Shown: positions 21,139 to 30,871 of the stretch, piece by piece | How the letters are laid out: each line of letters begins with the position of its first letter | How positions within the stretch are numbered: the first letter of the stretch is position 1 | From: JAFAXD01 sp963816775 | Lineage (GTDB): Bacteria; Pseudomonadota; Alphaproteobacteria; Rhizobiales; Xanthobacteraceae | Length of the DNA: 64,000 nucleotides | NCBI GenBank assembly: GCA_963816775.1 | Contig: CAWFLX010000018.1 | Span: forward strand, 62,001-126,000 | Reading direction: 5' to 3' | Position numbers and translations under genes: made by a program | Notes under the pieces: model-generated | Databases searched by the model: none | What the model saw: only the letters and a program-made list of their open reading frames with translations | Told to the model about the DNA's origin: nothing

Positions 21139-22476
21139 CTATTGCCCGCGCAGCCGGTCCAGTACCGAGGCCGATGCAAAGCCATCCGGTGGAAGGCCGA
21201 TCGAGGCCTGGTACTTCATGATGGCCGAGCGCGACTTTCCACCCAGCCGGCCGTCGGGGTCGCCCACGTCAAATCCTCGCTGCGCCAGGAGCTGTTGCAA
21301 CTCGTACCGCTCGGCCAGCGTGAGCACGCGCTCGTCGCGCGGCCAGGCCTGCGCAAAGGCTCCGTCACCGCGGAACCGATCGGCCAGATGGCCGATCGCC
21401 AGCGCATAGGCCTCGGCCGGATTGTATTTCATGATCACGCGGAAATTCTGCAGCATCAAAAATGCCGGACCGCGAACGCCGGCCGGCACCAGCAAGTAGG
21501 CGCGATCGCTTGCGCGCGGAAACGGCTTGCCGCCGGCGCGCGCGATGCCGAGCTTCTGCCAGTCGGCGATCGTCATGGGCCGCGAACGGTCAGCGAGCAT
21601 GTAATTGAAATTCGCCGGCACCACTACCTCGTAGCCCCACGTCTGCCCCGGCACCCAGCCGTCGAGCTTGAGGTTGTTGGCGGTCGACGCGATGACGTCG
21701 GCAACCGAATTCACGACGTCACGACGACCGTCGCCGTCGAAGTCGACCGCAAAGCGTTTGAAGGTGCTGGGCATGAACTGGGTCGGACCGAAAGCGCCGG
21801 CCCAAGAACCTTTGAGCGCATCGGGCGCAACGTCGCGACGCTCCAGAATTTCCAGCGTCGAGAGAAACTCGTCGCGAAAGTAGGCTTGCCGCCGGCCGAC
21901 GCACGCAAGCGTCGCGGTCGAACGCAGCACGGACCGATCGCCGCCCATTGTTCCGTAATTCGTTTCGACGCCCCAGATGGCGGCGACAACGCGGCGGTCG
22001 ACGCCATAGGTTTTCTCCACGGCGTCGAACACGGGCTTGTATTGAGCCAGCAGTTCGCGTCCGCGCTGGATGCGCGCATCGCTCACCAGCAGATCAAGAT
22101 AGTCCCAGAACGACTTGGTAAATTCCGGCTGCTGATCGAGCAGATCCATGATGCGCAAGTCGGGCGTAAGATCGCTGGTTGCGGCCTCGAAGGTGTCTCG
22201 GGAAACCCCGCGTCGCGATGCGTCCGGCCACAGTCCCGCGATGCAATTCGGAAAATTTGCCGCTGCCGACCGGATCGCGTCGGAGGTCATCAACGGATGC
22301 CCGGACGCGCCCGATTCGCCACTCCACTCACGGCTCCCGCTCACCGGGGGCGGGACCGCCGTAGCCGTCGCCGGCTGGCCGAGGAGGTTGCGCAGGTCAA
22401 ATCCTTGCGCAGCCGCCGAGCCCGCGAAAAGCGCAGCCATCAGCAGAATACTGCTCGTCGAGATCGGCTTCGACAT
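21139..22476 (-). CDS. lytic murein transglycosylase (MltB-like) with peptidoglycan-binding domain
   Basis: A 445-residue exported cell-wall enzyme. After a signal peptide (cleavage near SAAA|QG), the SLT domain has the catalytic glutamate in WGVETNYG, then GSWAGAFGPTQFMPSTF and DFDGDGRRD, all typical of the MltB family. The C-terminal ~60 residues (LQQLLAQRGFDVGDPDGRLG, LPPDGFAS) form a PG_binding_1 domain. It cleaves glycan strands giving 1,6-anhydromuropeptides. ATG 22476 fits the signal peptide; an in-frame TTG at 22494 is possible. The gene ends 87 bp upstream of the SGNH gene on the same strand. Confidence 0.92.
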   Translation of the reverse strand: MSKPISTSSILLMAALFAGSAAAQGFDLRNLLGQPATATAVPPPVSGSREWSGESGASGHPLMTSDAIRSAAANFPNCIAGLWPDASRRGVSRDTFEAATSDLTPDLRIMDLLDQQPEFTKSFWDYLDLLVSDARIQRGRELLAQYKPVFDAVEKTYGVDRRVVAAIWGVETNYGTMGGDRSVLRSTATLACVGRRQAYFRDEFLSTLEILERRDVAPDALKGSWAGAFGPTQFMPSTFKRFAVDFDGDGRRDVVNSVADVIASTANNLKLDGWVPGQTWGYEVVVPANFNYMLADRSRPMTIADWQKLGIARAGGKPFPRASDRAYLLVPAGVRGPAFLMLQNFRVIMKYNPAEAYALAIGHLADRFRGDGAFAQAWPRDERVLTLAERYELQQLLAQRGFDVGDPDGRLGGKSRSAIMKYQASIGLPPDGFASASVLDRLRGQ

Positions 22477-22735
22477 GGCGACACCGGTTGCCAATTAAGC
22501 CCCGCCAACCGGGGCGCCTGAGCCTTTCGGCCCTTCACGAGAAACAGAGACCAAACTTGGTTAGAAGAAGCTTAATGTGGCGAAATAAGGGGGCAAAGCG
22601 CCGGGAATTGGTCATCAGGGGTGGAAAAGCAGCGACAACGACGCTCATATCGGGCTTACCCGGGTCCTGTAGACTTGTCCAAGAGGCCGTGGTTTGGTCC
22701 GCCCGCTCCGAAGAATCGGGACCTCTGCATCTGTC

Positions 22736-23608
22736 ATGGCCATTCGCAAAGCCGTTCTTCCCGTTGCCGGCCTCGGCACCCGCTTCCTGCCCGCCACCAA
22801 GGCGATGCCGAAGGAAATGTTAACGGTCGTCGACCGTCCGCTCATTCAGCACGTGGTCGACGAAGCACGCGAGGCCGGCATCGAGCACTTCATCTTCGTG
22901 ACCGGCCGCAACAAGGGCGTGATCGAAGACCATTTCGATCGCCAGTTCGAACTCGAAACAACGCTCACCGAAAAGCGGCGCTACGGGGATCTGCAGGTAT
23001 TGGCGAGCGAGTTGCCCGAGCCGGGTCAGATGAGTTTTACGCGCCAGCAGTCGCCGCTTGGGCTCGGCCACGCCGTCTGGTGCGCGCGCGAGGTCATCGG
23101 GCGTGAACCTTTTGCGCTGCTGCTGCCCGACGTGCTGGTGCAAGCCAAGCGCGGCTGCCTCGCGCAGATGATCGACGCCTATAAGCAACTCGGCGACAAA
23201 GCGAACCTGATCGCGGTCGAAGAAGTTCCGCGCGAGCGCGTCTCGATGTACGGCATCGTCGGGGTCGGCAAACAGAACGGAACCGCGTTCAAGATCACCA
23301 GCATGATCGAGAAGCCGCGGATCGAAGACGCGCCCTCCAATCTGAGCATCACTGGCCGCTATATTCTGCAACCGGAGGTGCTGGATCTCCTCAGCACCCA
23401 GACGCGCGGCGCGGGCGGTGAAATCCAATTGACCGACGCCATGTTACGGCTCGCGCAGACGCAGCCTTTCTTCGGGCTCAAGTTCGAAGGCAAGACTTTT
23501 GACTGCGGGTCCAAGATCGGATTTCTCGCCGCCAATATTGCCTATGCGTTGGCCCGCGACGATATCGCGCCCGCGCTGCGCGATGAGATCCGCCGATTGC
23601 TGGCATAG
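22736..23608 (+). CDS. galU: UTP-glucose-1-phosphate uridylyltransferase
   Basis: A 290-residue nucleotidyltransferase making UDP-glucose from UTP and glucose 1-phosphate for exopolysaccharide, lipopolysaccharide and trehalose synthesis. It has the pyrophosphorylase motif GLGTRFLPATKAMPKEM, VVDRPLIQHVVDEA, GLGHAVWCA and FDCGSKIGFLAAN near the end, all diagnostic of GalU. Start ATG 22736 precedes the conserved N terminus MAIRKAVLPVAG. It may be cotranscribed with kdsD 49 bp downstream. Confidence 0.95.
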   Translation: MAIRKAVLPVAGLGTRFLPATKAMPKEMLTVVDRPLIQHVVDEAREAGIEHFIFVTGRNKGVIEDHFDRQFELETTLTEKRRYGDLQVLASELPEPGQMSFTRQQSPLGLGHAVWCAREVIGREPFALLLPDVLVQAKRGCLAQMIDAYKQLGDKANLIAVEEVPRERVSMYGIVGVGKQNGTAFKITSMIEKPRIEDAPSNLSITGRYILQPEVLDLLSTQTRGAGGEIQLTDAMLRLAQTQPFFGLKFEGKTFDCGSKIGFLAANIAYALARDDIAPALRDEIRRLLA

Positions 23609-23657
23609 CAGCGGCACGAGGAGGATTGTGCTAGATTCGCCGGCCAGCGGGGATCGG

Positions 23658-24677
23658 ATGCCGAAACACAAGCCACGTCATAACCAGGCGGAGCCGTCAG
23701 GGCTGCTGCTGTCCGGGCTGCGCACGCTCGAAGCCGAGGCTGGTGGTATAGCCGCGCTGACGGCTGCCATGCAGGACGGTCTGGGACCGGCATTCACTGC
23801 GACGGTCGACTTGATCCGTGTTGCACGTGGCCGCGTCGTCGTTACCGGCATGGGCAAGTCGGGGCACGTCGGCCACAAGATCGCCGCCACATTGTCTTCA
23901 ACCGGGACGCCGGCGCTGTTCGTGCACCCGGCCGAGGCCAGCCACGGCGACCTCGGCATGATCACGGCCGACGACGTCATCATGGCGCTGTCCTGGTCAG
24001 GCGAAACCGTCGAGCTCAAAAACCTGATCGATTATTCCAGGCGTCATCGCATCGGCCTGATCGCCGTTACCGCCGATGCGGGTTCGACCCTTGCCAGCGC
24101 GGCCGATATCGTCTTGACGCTACCGCAGGCTCGCGAGGCCTGTCCGCACAATCTTGCCCCGACGACGTCGTCGCTGATGCAACTGGCGCTCGGGGATGCG
24201 CTCGCGATCGCGCTTCTGGAAAGTCACGGGTTCACGGCGCTCGATTTCGGCGCGCTGCATCCTGGCGGTCGGCTCGGCGCGGCCCTCAAGCTGGTTCGCG
24301 ACCTCATGCACAGCGGCACCGCAGTTCCGCTGACGCGGCTCGGCACGCGGATGGCAGACGCGTTGGTCGAGATGACCGCAAAGGGGTTCGGCTGCGTCGG
24401 AATTCTGGACCGTGGCCGGCTCGTCGGCATCATCACCGATGGCGATCTGCGCCGGAAAATGCGCCCCGACCTGCTCGAACTGCCAGTCGACGATGTGATG
24501 ACTCGAGCGCCGAAAACCGTTCGCCCCGATCAGCTCGCGAGCGAAGCGCTTGCGATCCTCAACTCGTCGAATCCGCTGTCTCCCGGGCACGGCATCACTG
24601 CGCTGTTCGTGGTCGATGCCGCAACTCCGATCGGCATCATTCACCTCCACGATCTGCTGCGCGCGGGAGTGGCGTGA
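23658..24677 (+). CDS. kdsD: D-arabinose 5-phosphate isomerase
   Basis: The enzyme interconverts ribulose 5-phosphate and arabinose 5-phosphate, the first step to Kdo for lipid A. The 339 residues comprise an SIS sugar-phosphate isomerase domain (GMGKSGHVGHKIAATLSSTG, HPAEASHGDLGM, SWSGET) and two C-terminal CBS repeats (LVGIITDGDLRR, PIGIIHLHDLLRAG). The sequence AALKLVRDLMH joins them as in characterised KdsD. Start ATG 23658. Confidence 0.93.
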   Translation: MPKHKPRHNQAEPSGLLLSGLRTLEAEAGGIAALTAAMQDGLGPAFTATVDLIRVARGRVVVTGMGKSGHVGHKIAATLSSTGTPALFVHPAEASHGDLGMITADDVIMALSWSGETVELKNLIDYSRRHRIGLIAVTADAGSTLASAADIVLTLPQAREACPHNLAPTTSSLMQLALGDALAIALLESHGFTALDFGALHPGGRLGAALKLVRDLMHSGTAVPLTRLGTRMADALVEMTAKGFGCVGILDRGRLVGIITDGDLRRKMRPDLLELPVDDVMTRAPKTVRPDQLASEALAILNSSNPLSPGHGITALFVVDAATPIGIIHLHDLLRAGVA

Positions 24678-24746
24678 AGCCGCTCAGGTTGTGATGACAG
24701 CGACGACCCCAACCACGTTTCAAAGACGAACATCACAGGAGATCCT

Positions 24747-25052
24747 ATGATCCGCGCGACTGCACTCGTCCTGTTTGGACTCGCGTTCGCTCAGCCCGTG
24801 CTCGCTCAGCCGGTCATTGCGCAGGAGTCAGCGCAGGACAACGGCAAGAGCTTCTACGACATCGTGAAGCCGGATGATCTCAAGAACTTCTGCATTTTCC
24901 GCAATGAAGCCTATTCGATCGGGGCGTTCTCGTGCGAAGGCCGGCAAGCCAACGTATGCGCCGGGCCGAACGACCCGCCTCCGGCCGGGACCAACAACAT
25001 GGGTCGCGCGTATTGGAAGCCGCAGAAAGCCGATCAAACCTGCGCTCAATAA
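24747..25052 (+). CDS. small secreted cysteine-containing protein
   Basis: A 101-residue protein with a Sec signal peptide (about residues 1-20, FAQPVLA|QP). The mature part has four cysteines (NFCIF, FSCEG, NVCAG, QTCAQ), suggesting two disulfides in the periplasm, and the string NEAYSIGAFSCEG resembles the DUF1496-like pattern of a short exported domain. The function is unknown. An AGGAG lies six bases before the ATG. Confidence 0.75.
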   Translation: MIRATALVLFGLAFAQPVLAQPVIAQESAQDNGKSFYDIVKPDDLKNFCIFRNEAYSIGAFSCEGRQANVCAGPNDPPPAGTNNMGRAYWKPQKADQTCAQ

Positions 25053-25104
25053 TAAAGCCGAGAGCGGTTCCTGGTTTGCCGAGGCGGGGAGCGGCAGGTG
25101 TTGC

Positions 25105-26112
25105 TTAAGCCCATCCCTTTAGCTCGCGCTCGACCACCGTTCTGATCACCGCCATCCCGGCAGCGCTGGCGTTGAGGCACGGCACCGCAAAGAAATTGAC
25201 GCCGCCGTTCTTTCGAAAGATGTCGGCGTTCTCGATCGCGATCTCCTCCAGGGTCTCCAGGCAATCCGCCGAAAATCCCGGCATGACGACGGCGAGGTTG
25301 CGCACCCCTTGGCGCGCGAGCTGCTCGACGGTCTTGTCGGTGTAGGGCGTGAGCCATTCGGCGCGCCCGAAGCGGGATTGAAACGTCAGCATCAATTTGT
25401 TCGCGTCGTAACCGAGCTGCGTGCGCAATAGCCTGACGGTCTCGGCACACTGCTGCGGATAGGGATCGCCCAGTTCGGCATAGCTTTTGGGGATGCCGTG
25501 AAAGGAGGCAAGAACCACGTCGGGCTCGAACGCCAGTCCGGCGAGCGACGCGCGCAGCGTGGACGCGACTGCGTCGATATAGACTGGGTCGTTGTAGTAG
25601 GGCGGCACGATCCGCAGCGCCGGCTGCCGGCGCAGCCGTGACAGCACGCGAAAGACCTCATCGCCGACCGTCGCGGTGGTGGCAGCGGCATACTGAGGAT
25701 AAAGCGGAACCACCAGCAGACGATCGCAGCCCTGCGCGGTGAGCGCCTCAATCCGCTCACCGATCCCGGGCTTGCCGTAACGCATCGCCCAGTCGACCAG
25801 CACGTGGGCGCCGCTCGTCTTGAGGTCGCTTGCAAGCTTTTGCGCCTGCGCGCGCGTGATGGTTTTGAGCGGTGCCTCGTTGTCCGCCTTGTTCCAAATC
25901 TTGGCGTAGTCGCGGGCGCGGCGGCGCGGCCGCGTGGTCAGGATGATTGCATTGAGAACAAACTTCCAGAGCAAGCCCTGATCTTCGATGACGCGCGGGT
26001 CCGACAGGAACTCACGCAGATAACGCCGCACGGCCGCCGGCTCGGCCGCGTCCGGGCTTCCAAGGTTGACGAGCAGGATGCCGACGGGCGGCGAGACTGG
26101 ACGATCGATCAT
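25105..26112 (-). CDS. hemH: ferrochelatase
   Basis: The last step of haem synthesis, inserting Fe2+ into protoporphyrin IX. The 335-residue protein has LLVNLGSPD at the N terminus, MRYGKP, VPLYPQYAAATTAT, the active-site SFHGIPKSYAELGDPY with its metal-binding histidine, and MPGFSADCLETLEEI with the catalytic glutamate. It is complete and of normal length. It is convergent with the small secreted protein gene. Confidence 0.96.
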   Translation of the reverse strand: MIDRPVSPPVGILLVNLGSPDAAEPAAVRRYLREFLSDPRVIEDQGLLWKFVLNAIILTTRPRRRARDYAKIWNKADNEAPLKTITRAQAQKLASDLKTSGAHVLVDWAMRYGKPGIGERIEALTAQGCDRLLVVPLYPQYAAATTATVGDEVFRVLSRLRRQPALRIVPPYYNDPVYIDAVASTLRASLAGLAFEPDVVLASFHGIPKSYAELGDPYPQQCAETVRLLRTQLGYDANKLMLTFQSRFGRAEWLTPYTDKTVEQLARQGVRNLAVVMPGFSADCLETLEEIAIENADIFRKNGGVNFFAVPCLNASAAGMAVIRTVVERELKGWA

Positions 26113-26146
26113 TGTCCGCGCGGTAGGTTTGCAGCCCCTACCATCG

Positions 26147-27379
26147 TTAGCCTACCGGCCGTTCGTCCGCGATCACCTTGCCGTCATTCGGCAGACTGCC
26201 CGGAGCCACCAGCTCAACACCGCCACGCAGTTTGGTAACCGCTGCGAGCGTTGCGGCGACCGCTTCCGATAGCGCCGGACTGGGCGCGGCAGCCTCGGCC
26301 AAGAGCGTCATCACATCCTGCTCTTGTGCGCGCGTGACTTTGAGACGCACCCGGCCAAGCTCGGGATGGCGGCGGGCGAGCTCGGCGACCTGTTCGGGGC
26401 GCACGAACATGCCTTTGACTTTGGTGGTTTGATCGGCACGTCCCATCCATCCGCGGATGCGCGTGTTGGTGCGTCCGCACGACGAGCGTCCGGCCATCAC
26501 CGCCGACAGGTCGCCAGTCGCGAGCCGTATCATCGGGTAATCGGGATTGAATGTCGTGACCACCACTTCGCCGACCTCACCGTCTGGCACGGGCTCACCC
26601 GTCCCGGGCCGCACGATCTCGATCAGCAGATTTTCGTTGACCACCATGCCGACACCGGCAGACGTCTCATAAGCGATGACGCCGGTTTCGGCCGCCGCGT
26701 AGCACTGCATCGCCGCAACCCCACGGCTGGTGAGCTCCTCGCGCAAAGAGGATGGCAAGGCAGCGCCCGAAACGAGGCCGCGCTTGAGACAGGAGACGTC
26801 TTGGCCGGACTTCTGGGCAGTATCGAGCAGGATCTTGAGAAAATCGGGCGTCCCCACGTAGGCGCTCGGGCGCAGGTGGGCGATCGCCGCAACCTGCTGC
26901 TCGGTATTGCCGATGCCGCCCGGGATAACCGCACAGCCGAGCGCATGCGCGCCGGCTTCAAGCATCCACGCACCCGGGGTGAGGTGATAGGAGAACGCGT
27001 TGTGCAGAATGTCGCCCTTGCGGATACCGGCGGCATGAAGCGCGCGCGCAGCGCCGCCGGCGTCTTCGGCCTGCCCCTCGAGCTCGAAAATGGGGCCCGG
27101 GGACACCATCAGCCGCTTGGCCTCACGCGGCGAGATCACGTTGAACCCGCCGAATGGCGGGCTGGCACGCTGCAGCGTCGGCAGGTCGGATTTGCGCAAC
27201 AGTGGCAATTTCGCCAGCGCGGCGCGGCCGCTCACCTTCCGCGGATCCACTCCCGCAAGGTGCGCGGCCCAGCCTGGGCCGCGCAGCGCATTGGCAATCA
27301 CGCCCGGGAGCCGCGCGAACTGCTCACGCTCGCGCTGCGTCGGATCGCGCGTCTCGAGGGCGTCAAAATGATCGGACAT
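26147..27379 (-). CDS. phenylacetate-CoA ligase family protein (PaaK-like)
   Basis: A 410-residue adenylate-forming enzyme. It follows the PaaK layout: KLPLLRKSDLP near the N terminus, a mid-region AAAETGVIAYE (adenine-binding motif), GEVVVTTFNPDYPMIRLATGDLS, and GRADQTTKVKGMFVRPEQV at the hinge to the C-terminal domain. It activates an aryl or acyl acid as a CoA thioester; which acid is unknown. It is the last gene of the liv-like block, 36 bp after livF, which suggests that the transporter brings in its substrate. Confidence 0.85.
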   Translation of the reverse strand: MSDHFDALETRDPTQREREQFARLPGVIANALRGPGWAAHLAGVDPRKVSGRAALAKLPLLRKSDLPTLQRASPPFGGFNVISPREAKRLMVSPGPIFELEGQAEDAGGAARALHAAGIRKGDILHNAFSYHLTPGAWMLEAGAHALGCAVIPGGIGNTEQQVAAIAHLRPSAYVGTPDFLKILLDTAQKSGQDVSCLKRGLVSGAALPSSLREELTSRGVAAMQCYAAAETGVIAYETSAGVGMVVNENLLIEIVRPGTGEPVPDGEVGEVVVTTFNPDYPMIRLATGDLSAVMAGRSSCGRTNTRIRGWMGRADQTTKVKGMFVRPEQVAELARRHPELGRVRLKVTRAQEQDVMTLLAEAAAPSPALSEAVAATLAAVTKLRGGVELVAPGSLPNDGKVIADERPVG

Positions 27380-27415
27380 GTCTTAACTCGTACGCTGCGC
27401 TGCCGCGGAAATGCG

Positions 27416-28264
27416 CTAGGCCAGCCAGCGCTTGCGCCGCTTGTAGTGTTTCACCTCGCGGAACGACTTGCGCTTGCCCTCGGCAATGCCGAGATAGAAT
27501 TCCTTGACGTCGGCATTCTCCGACAGCGACTTGGCTTCGCCGTCCATCACGACGCGGCCGTTCTCCAATATGTAGCCGTGCTGCGCGTATTTGAGCGCCA
27601 TAAAGGTGTTCTGTTCGGCCAGCAGGAACGACACGCCTTCGTTGTGGTTGAGGCTTTTCACGATTTCGAAGATCTCTTCGACCACCTGCGGCGCCAATCC
27701 CATCGACGGTTCGTCGAGCAGGATCATCTTGGGCCGCGACATCAGCGCGCGACCGAGGGCACACATTTGCTGTTCGCCGCCCGAGGTGTAGCCCGCGATC
27801 GCGTTGCTGCGCGCCTTGATCCGCGGGAAATACGAATAGACCCGCTCCAGGTCGTGGCGGATCGCGGCCGCGCCGTCCCGACGCGTGAACGCGCCGGTGA
27901 GCAGGTTTTCCTCGATTGTGAGATGGGCAAAACAGTGACGGCCTTCCATCACCTGGATGCAGCCGCGTCGCACGAGTTCGTTGGGCGACAGCGCCTCGAC
28001 CTGCGCCCCGTCGAACACGATCGAGCCTTTGGTGACCTCGCCGCGTTCGGCATTCAGCAGGTTTGAAATTGCCTTGAGCGTCGTGGTCTTGCCGGCCCCG
28101 TTGGCGCCAAGCAATGCGACGATATGACCCCGCGGGACGTCGAGCGACACGCCCTTGAGCACGAGGATGACGTGGTCGTACACGACCTCGATGTTGTTCA
28201 GCGACAGGATCGCGTCCACCGCCGAGGCGGGGGCGACGGCGTCAGACTGCGCGACCGCGGCCAC
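27416..28264 (-). CDS. livF: branched-chain amino acid-type ABC transporter ATP-binding protein LivF
   Basis: A 282-residue ABC ATPase. Walker A is GANGAGKTT, the Q-loop region VMEGRHCFAHLTIEENL, signature SGGEQQMCALGRAL and Walker B MILLDEPSMGLAP. LivF-type ATPases carry EP(S)xGL and the C-terminal LAEQN H-loop variant, both present. GTG 28264 is preferred: AGGGGA lies a few bases upstream, and the longer reading frame to 28309 is encoded by the palindromic repeat there. The C-terminal extension (KRKSFREVKHYKRRKRWLA) is basic. Confidence 0.9.
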   Translation of the reverse strand: MAAVAQSDAVAPASAVDAILSLNNIEVVYDHVILVLKGVSLDVPRGHIVALLGANGAGKTTTLKAISNLLNAERGEVTKGSIVFDGAQVEALSPNELVRRGCIQVMEGRHCFAHLTIEENLLTGAFTRRDGAAAIRHDLERVYSYFPRIKARSNAIAGYTSGGEQQMCALGRALMSRPKMILLDEPSMGLAPQVVEEIFEIVKSLNHNEGVSFLLAEQNTFMALKYAQHGYILENGRVVMDGEAKSLSENADVKEFYLGIAEGKRKSFREVKHYKRRKRWLA

Positions 28265-28279
28265 GTGTTCCCCTTTCCT

Positions 28280-28305
28280 CGCCTCTCCCCGTGCGGGGAG
28301 AGGCG
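28280..28305. repeat. CCTCTCCCC palindrome
   Basis: CGCCTCTCCCC-GTGC-GGGGAGAGGCG is a perfect 11-pair hairpin between livK and livF. The same core occurs in the larger repeat at 59997-60128. In an operon such a hairpin may adjust the relative expression of livK and livF. Confidence 0.85.
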
Positions 28306-28328
28306 ACATGCCCGCAAGGCTCTTGCGA

Positions 28329-29660
28329 TTACGACGACTTGTCGCAGGCCTCGGTGCGCTTCGGCCAAGGCTGGTTCTTGGTCACATAGTCCTTGGCGGC
28401 GGCATCGAGCAACGGCTGCACCTTGTCCTTCATGGGCGTGATCCAATCGGAGATCTTGACCCACTTGGTGCCGTCCCATTGCTGCACGTAAGCCGCATGG
28501 TGGCCGTTGTGGTCCGTGCAACTCACTTCGATTGGGCCGGCGAAGCCCTCGAGCCCGAGTTCTTTCCAGCGCGCCGCCGAGATCTTCAGGCTTTCGAAGC
28601 CGCGACGGACGTCGTCGGCGTTGACCACCTTCTTGCCAGTCAGTTGCTGGGCGTTGCGGATTGCCTCGGCGACGATCGCCGAGTTCAGAACCCCGCGGTT
28701 ATAGAAGTTCTCGCCGACCTTGTCCTTCGGCGTCTGGCTCTTGCCCTTGTCGACGACATTTTTCACGATGTCCTGAATGGCCGGATAGTTGGCCCCGACG
28801 CTGTTGAAGTTCAGCGACAGGTAGCCTTTGCCGCCGGCCGCAGCCGGACGCGCGTCATCCTCGCTGCCCGACCACCAGACGCCGATGAAATGATCCATCG
28901 GGTAGTTGATCTTGGCGGCTTCCTGCACCGCGGTCGGGTTCATCGCACCCCAGCCCCACATGATCATCCAGGCCGGACGATCGCGGCGTACGTTGAGCCA
29001 GAGGCCGGACTGGTTTTGCATATCAGCCGGCGGCACCGGGTATTTCTTGACTTCGAAGCCGTAATCCTTGGCCAACTGATCGAGCAGCGGTATCGGCTCG
29101 AGTCCATATCCGCCGTCGAAGTAGACGTATCCGATGGTCTTGCCCTTAAGGTTGGCGAGCCCACCTTCCTTCTCACCGATGTATTTGATGATCATGGAGA
29201 GCCCGTCCCAATACGTCGCGGGCGGGTTGAAGATCCATGGAAATTCCTGGCCGACCGCCGAAGCCGAGAGGCCGTAGGCCATCGACAGGACCGGTATGTG
29301 ATCGACCGACGCCTTCGGGATGAGCGCAAGCGTAATGCCGGTCGAGTACGGATTAACCACGACCGGTTTTTTGCTCTTGAGCGCCTCGTAGCATTCGACG
29401 CCCTTCTCGTTCTTGTAGCCGGTTTCACATTCCTCGACCGCGATCTTCACGCCGCCGATGCCGCCGTCGCGTTCGTTCAGCATGTCCAGGTAGTCGTGCA
29501 TTCCGTTGGCGATCGGGATGCCCGAGTTCGAGAACGGACCGGTGCGATAGGTCAACAACGGGACGAAAATCGTGTCCTCGGCGAACGCCGGCGTGGCCAC
29601 GGCGGGAACACCCACCAGGCACGCGACTGACGCACCCAAAATCAGATGTCTCATGCGCAT
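28329..29660 (-). CDS. livK: ABC transporter substrate-binding protein, LivK/HAAT family
   Basis: A 443-residue periplasmic binding protein with signal peptide (cleavage TPAFA|ED). The Leu/Ile/Val-binding type I fold shows FVPLLTYRTGPFSNSG, GGIGGVKIAVEECETGY, and YGLEPIPLLDQLAKDYGFEV. The family includes binders of aromatic and dicarboxylic acids as well as amino acids; the two flanking CoA ligases favour a non-amino-acid ligand, by inference. ATG 29660 has GGGAG seven bases upstream; a second in-frame ATG is at 29654. Confidence 0.92.
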   Translation of the reverse strand: MRMRHLILGASVACLVGVPAVATPAFAEDTIFVPLLTYRTGPFSNSGIPIANGMHDYLDMLNERDGGIGGVKIAVEECETGYKNEKGVECYEALKSKKPVVVNPYSTGITLALIPKASVDHIPVLSMAYGLSASAVGQEFPWIFNPPATYWDGLSMIIKYIGEKEGGLANLKGKTIGYVYFDGGYGLEPIPLLDQLAKDYGFEVKKYPVPPADMQNQSGLWLNVRRDRPAWMIMWGWGAMNPTAVQEAAKINYPMDHFIGVWWSGSEDDARPAAAGGKGYLSLNFNSVGANYPAIQDIVKNVVDKGKSQTPKDKVGENFYNRGVLNSAIVAEAIRNAQQLTGKKVVNADDVRRGFESLKISAARWKELGLEGFAGPIEVSCTDHNGHHAAYVQQWDGTKWVKISDWITPMKDKVQPLLDAAAKDYVTKNQPWPKRTEACDKSS

Positions 29661-29788
29661 TCCGTTTCTCCCTCTTTGGACCGGCACTCTGGTTCGAGCC
29701 GGCAGCTACTTTTGCCCGGATGGCCGGGACGCGGTTTGTACTCCAAGTCTGCACCCACATTGCGCGAAAGGCCACACCGCCCGCACTC

Positions 29789-30866
29789 TCAATACGGGAA
29801 AGGCCACACCCGCAATTTCTGCTTTCCGATCTGCCAGAGCCGAGCCAAGCCATTCGGCTCGACGATCAGGAACAAGATGATCAGCACACCGACGGTTATG
29901 AACGTGATGTGCTCGATCGTTGCCGAACGGATCGACAACCCGAACAGGCCAGGCGCGTTGCGCAGCACGATCGGAAGTCCCCAGATGAAGGCGGCGCCGA
30001 AGAACGAGCCGGTCAGGCTGCCTAGCCCGCCGATGATGACCATGAACAAGACCAGGAAGCGACTGGTTGATGTTGAAGCTTTCGGACTCGGCCGCCCCGA
30101 GCCACAGAAAAGCCAGCATCGCGCCGGCGACCCCGCAATAGAACGAGGAGACCGCGAACGCCAGCAGCTTGGTACGATAGAGCTTGATCCCGATCAGCTC
30201 GGCCGCGATATCCATGTCGCGCACCGCCATCCACATGCGCCCGATGCGGCCGTGCACAAGATTGGAGGCGAGCCAGGTCATGACAACGACGATCGATAGC
30301 ACGACGAGATAGCGGGTGACTGGCGTCGCCGTCGGGCCGGTGACTGGAATTCCGAAGAAGGTCCGGGTCGGCACCTCGATCGAGGCCGAGATGTTGTAGT
30401 TGTAGAGCCAGGGGACGCGAATAAAGCACCACGACAGGAAGAACTGCGCCGCGAGCGTCGCGACCGCGAGATAGAACCCTTTGATGCGCAGCGACGGCAG
30501 CCCGAACAGCACCCCTATCCCGGCGGCCACGAAGCCCGACACGATAATCCAAATCAGGATGTTGACGCCGGGGAACAGCGTGTCGAGCTTGTAGCACGCG
30601 TAGGCGCCGACCCCCATGAACGCGCCGGTGCCGAGCGACAGCAGCCCGGTGTAACCGGTCAGCAGGTTGAGGCCGATCGCCGCCAGCGCCAACACCAGAA
30701 ACGGGATCATCATGGCCTGCAGCAGAAAGTCGCTTCCCGTCGCCGGGATGACGACGAACGCGATCAGCAGAATGATCGCCAGGCCGATGCGATCCTGCAG
30801 GATCGGGAACACCGCCTGATCGGCGGCGTAGCTCGTCTTGTATTGCCCGGCTTCGCGATAGAGCAT
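29789..30866 (-). pseudogene. livM: ABC transporter permease LivM, frameshifted
   Basis: The first ~270 codons (from ATG 30866) encode a multi-spanning LivM permease with LTGYTGLLSLGTGAFMGVGA and the cytoplasmic loop VRDMDIAAELIGIKLYRTKLLAFAVS (blocks VRDMDIAAELIGI, KLYRTKLLAFAVS). After FNINQS the frame is lost at about 30055-30060; one base fewer restores LVLFMVIIGGLGSLTGSFFG and the normal C terminus ending WPFPY at 29789. Both parts retain family sequence, so the lesion is recent or an error. If real, this transporter would be non-functional. Confidence 0.85.
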
Positions 30867-30871
30867 GACAA

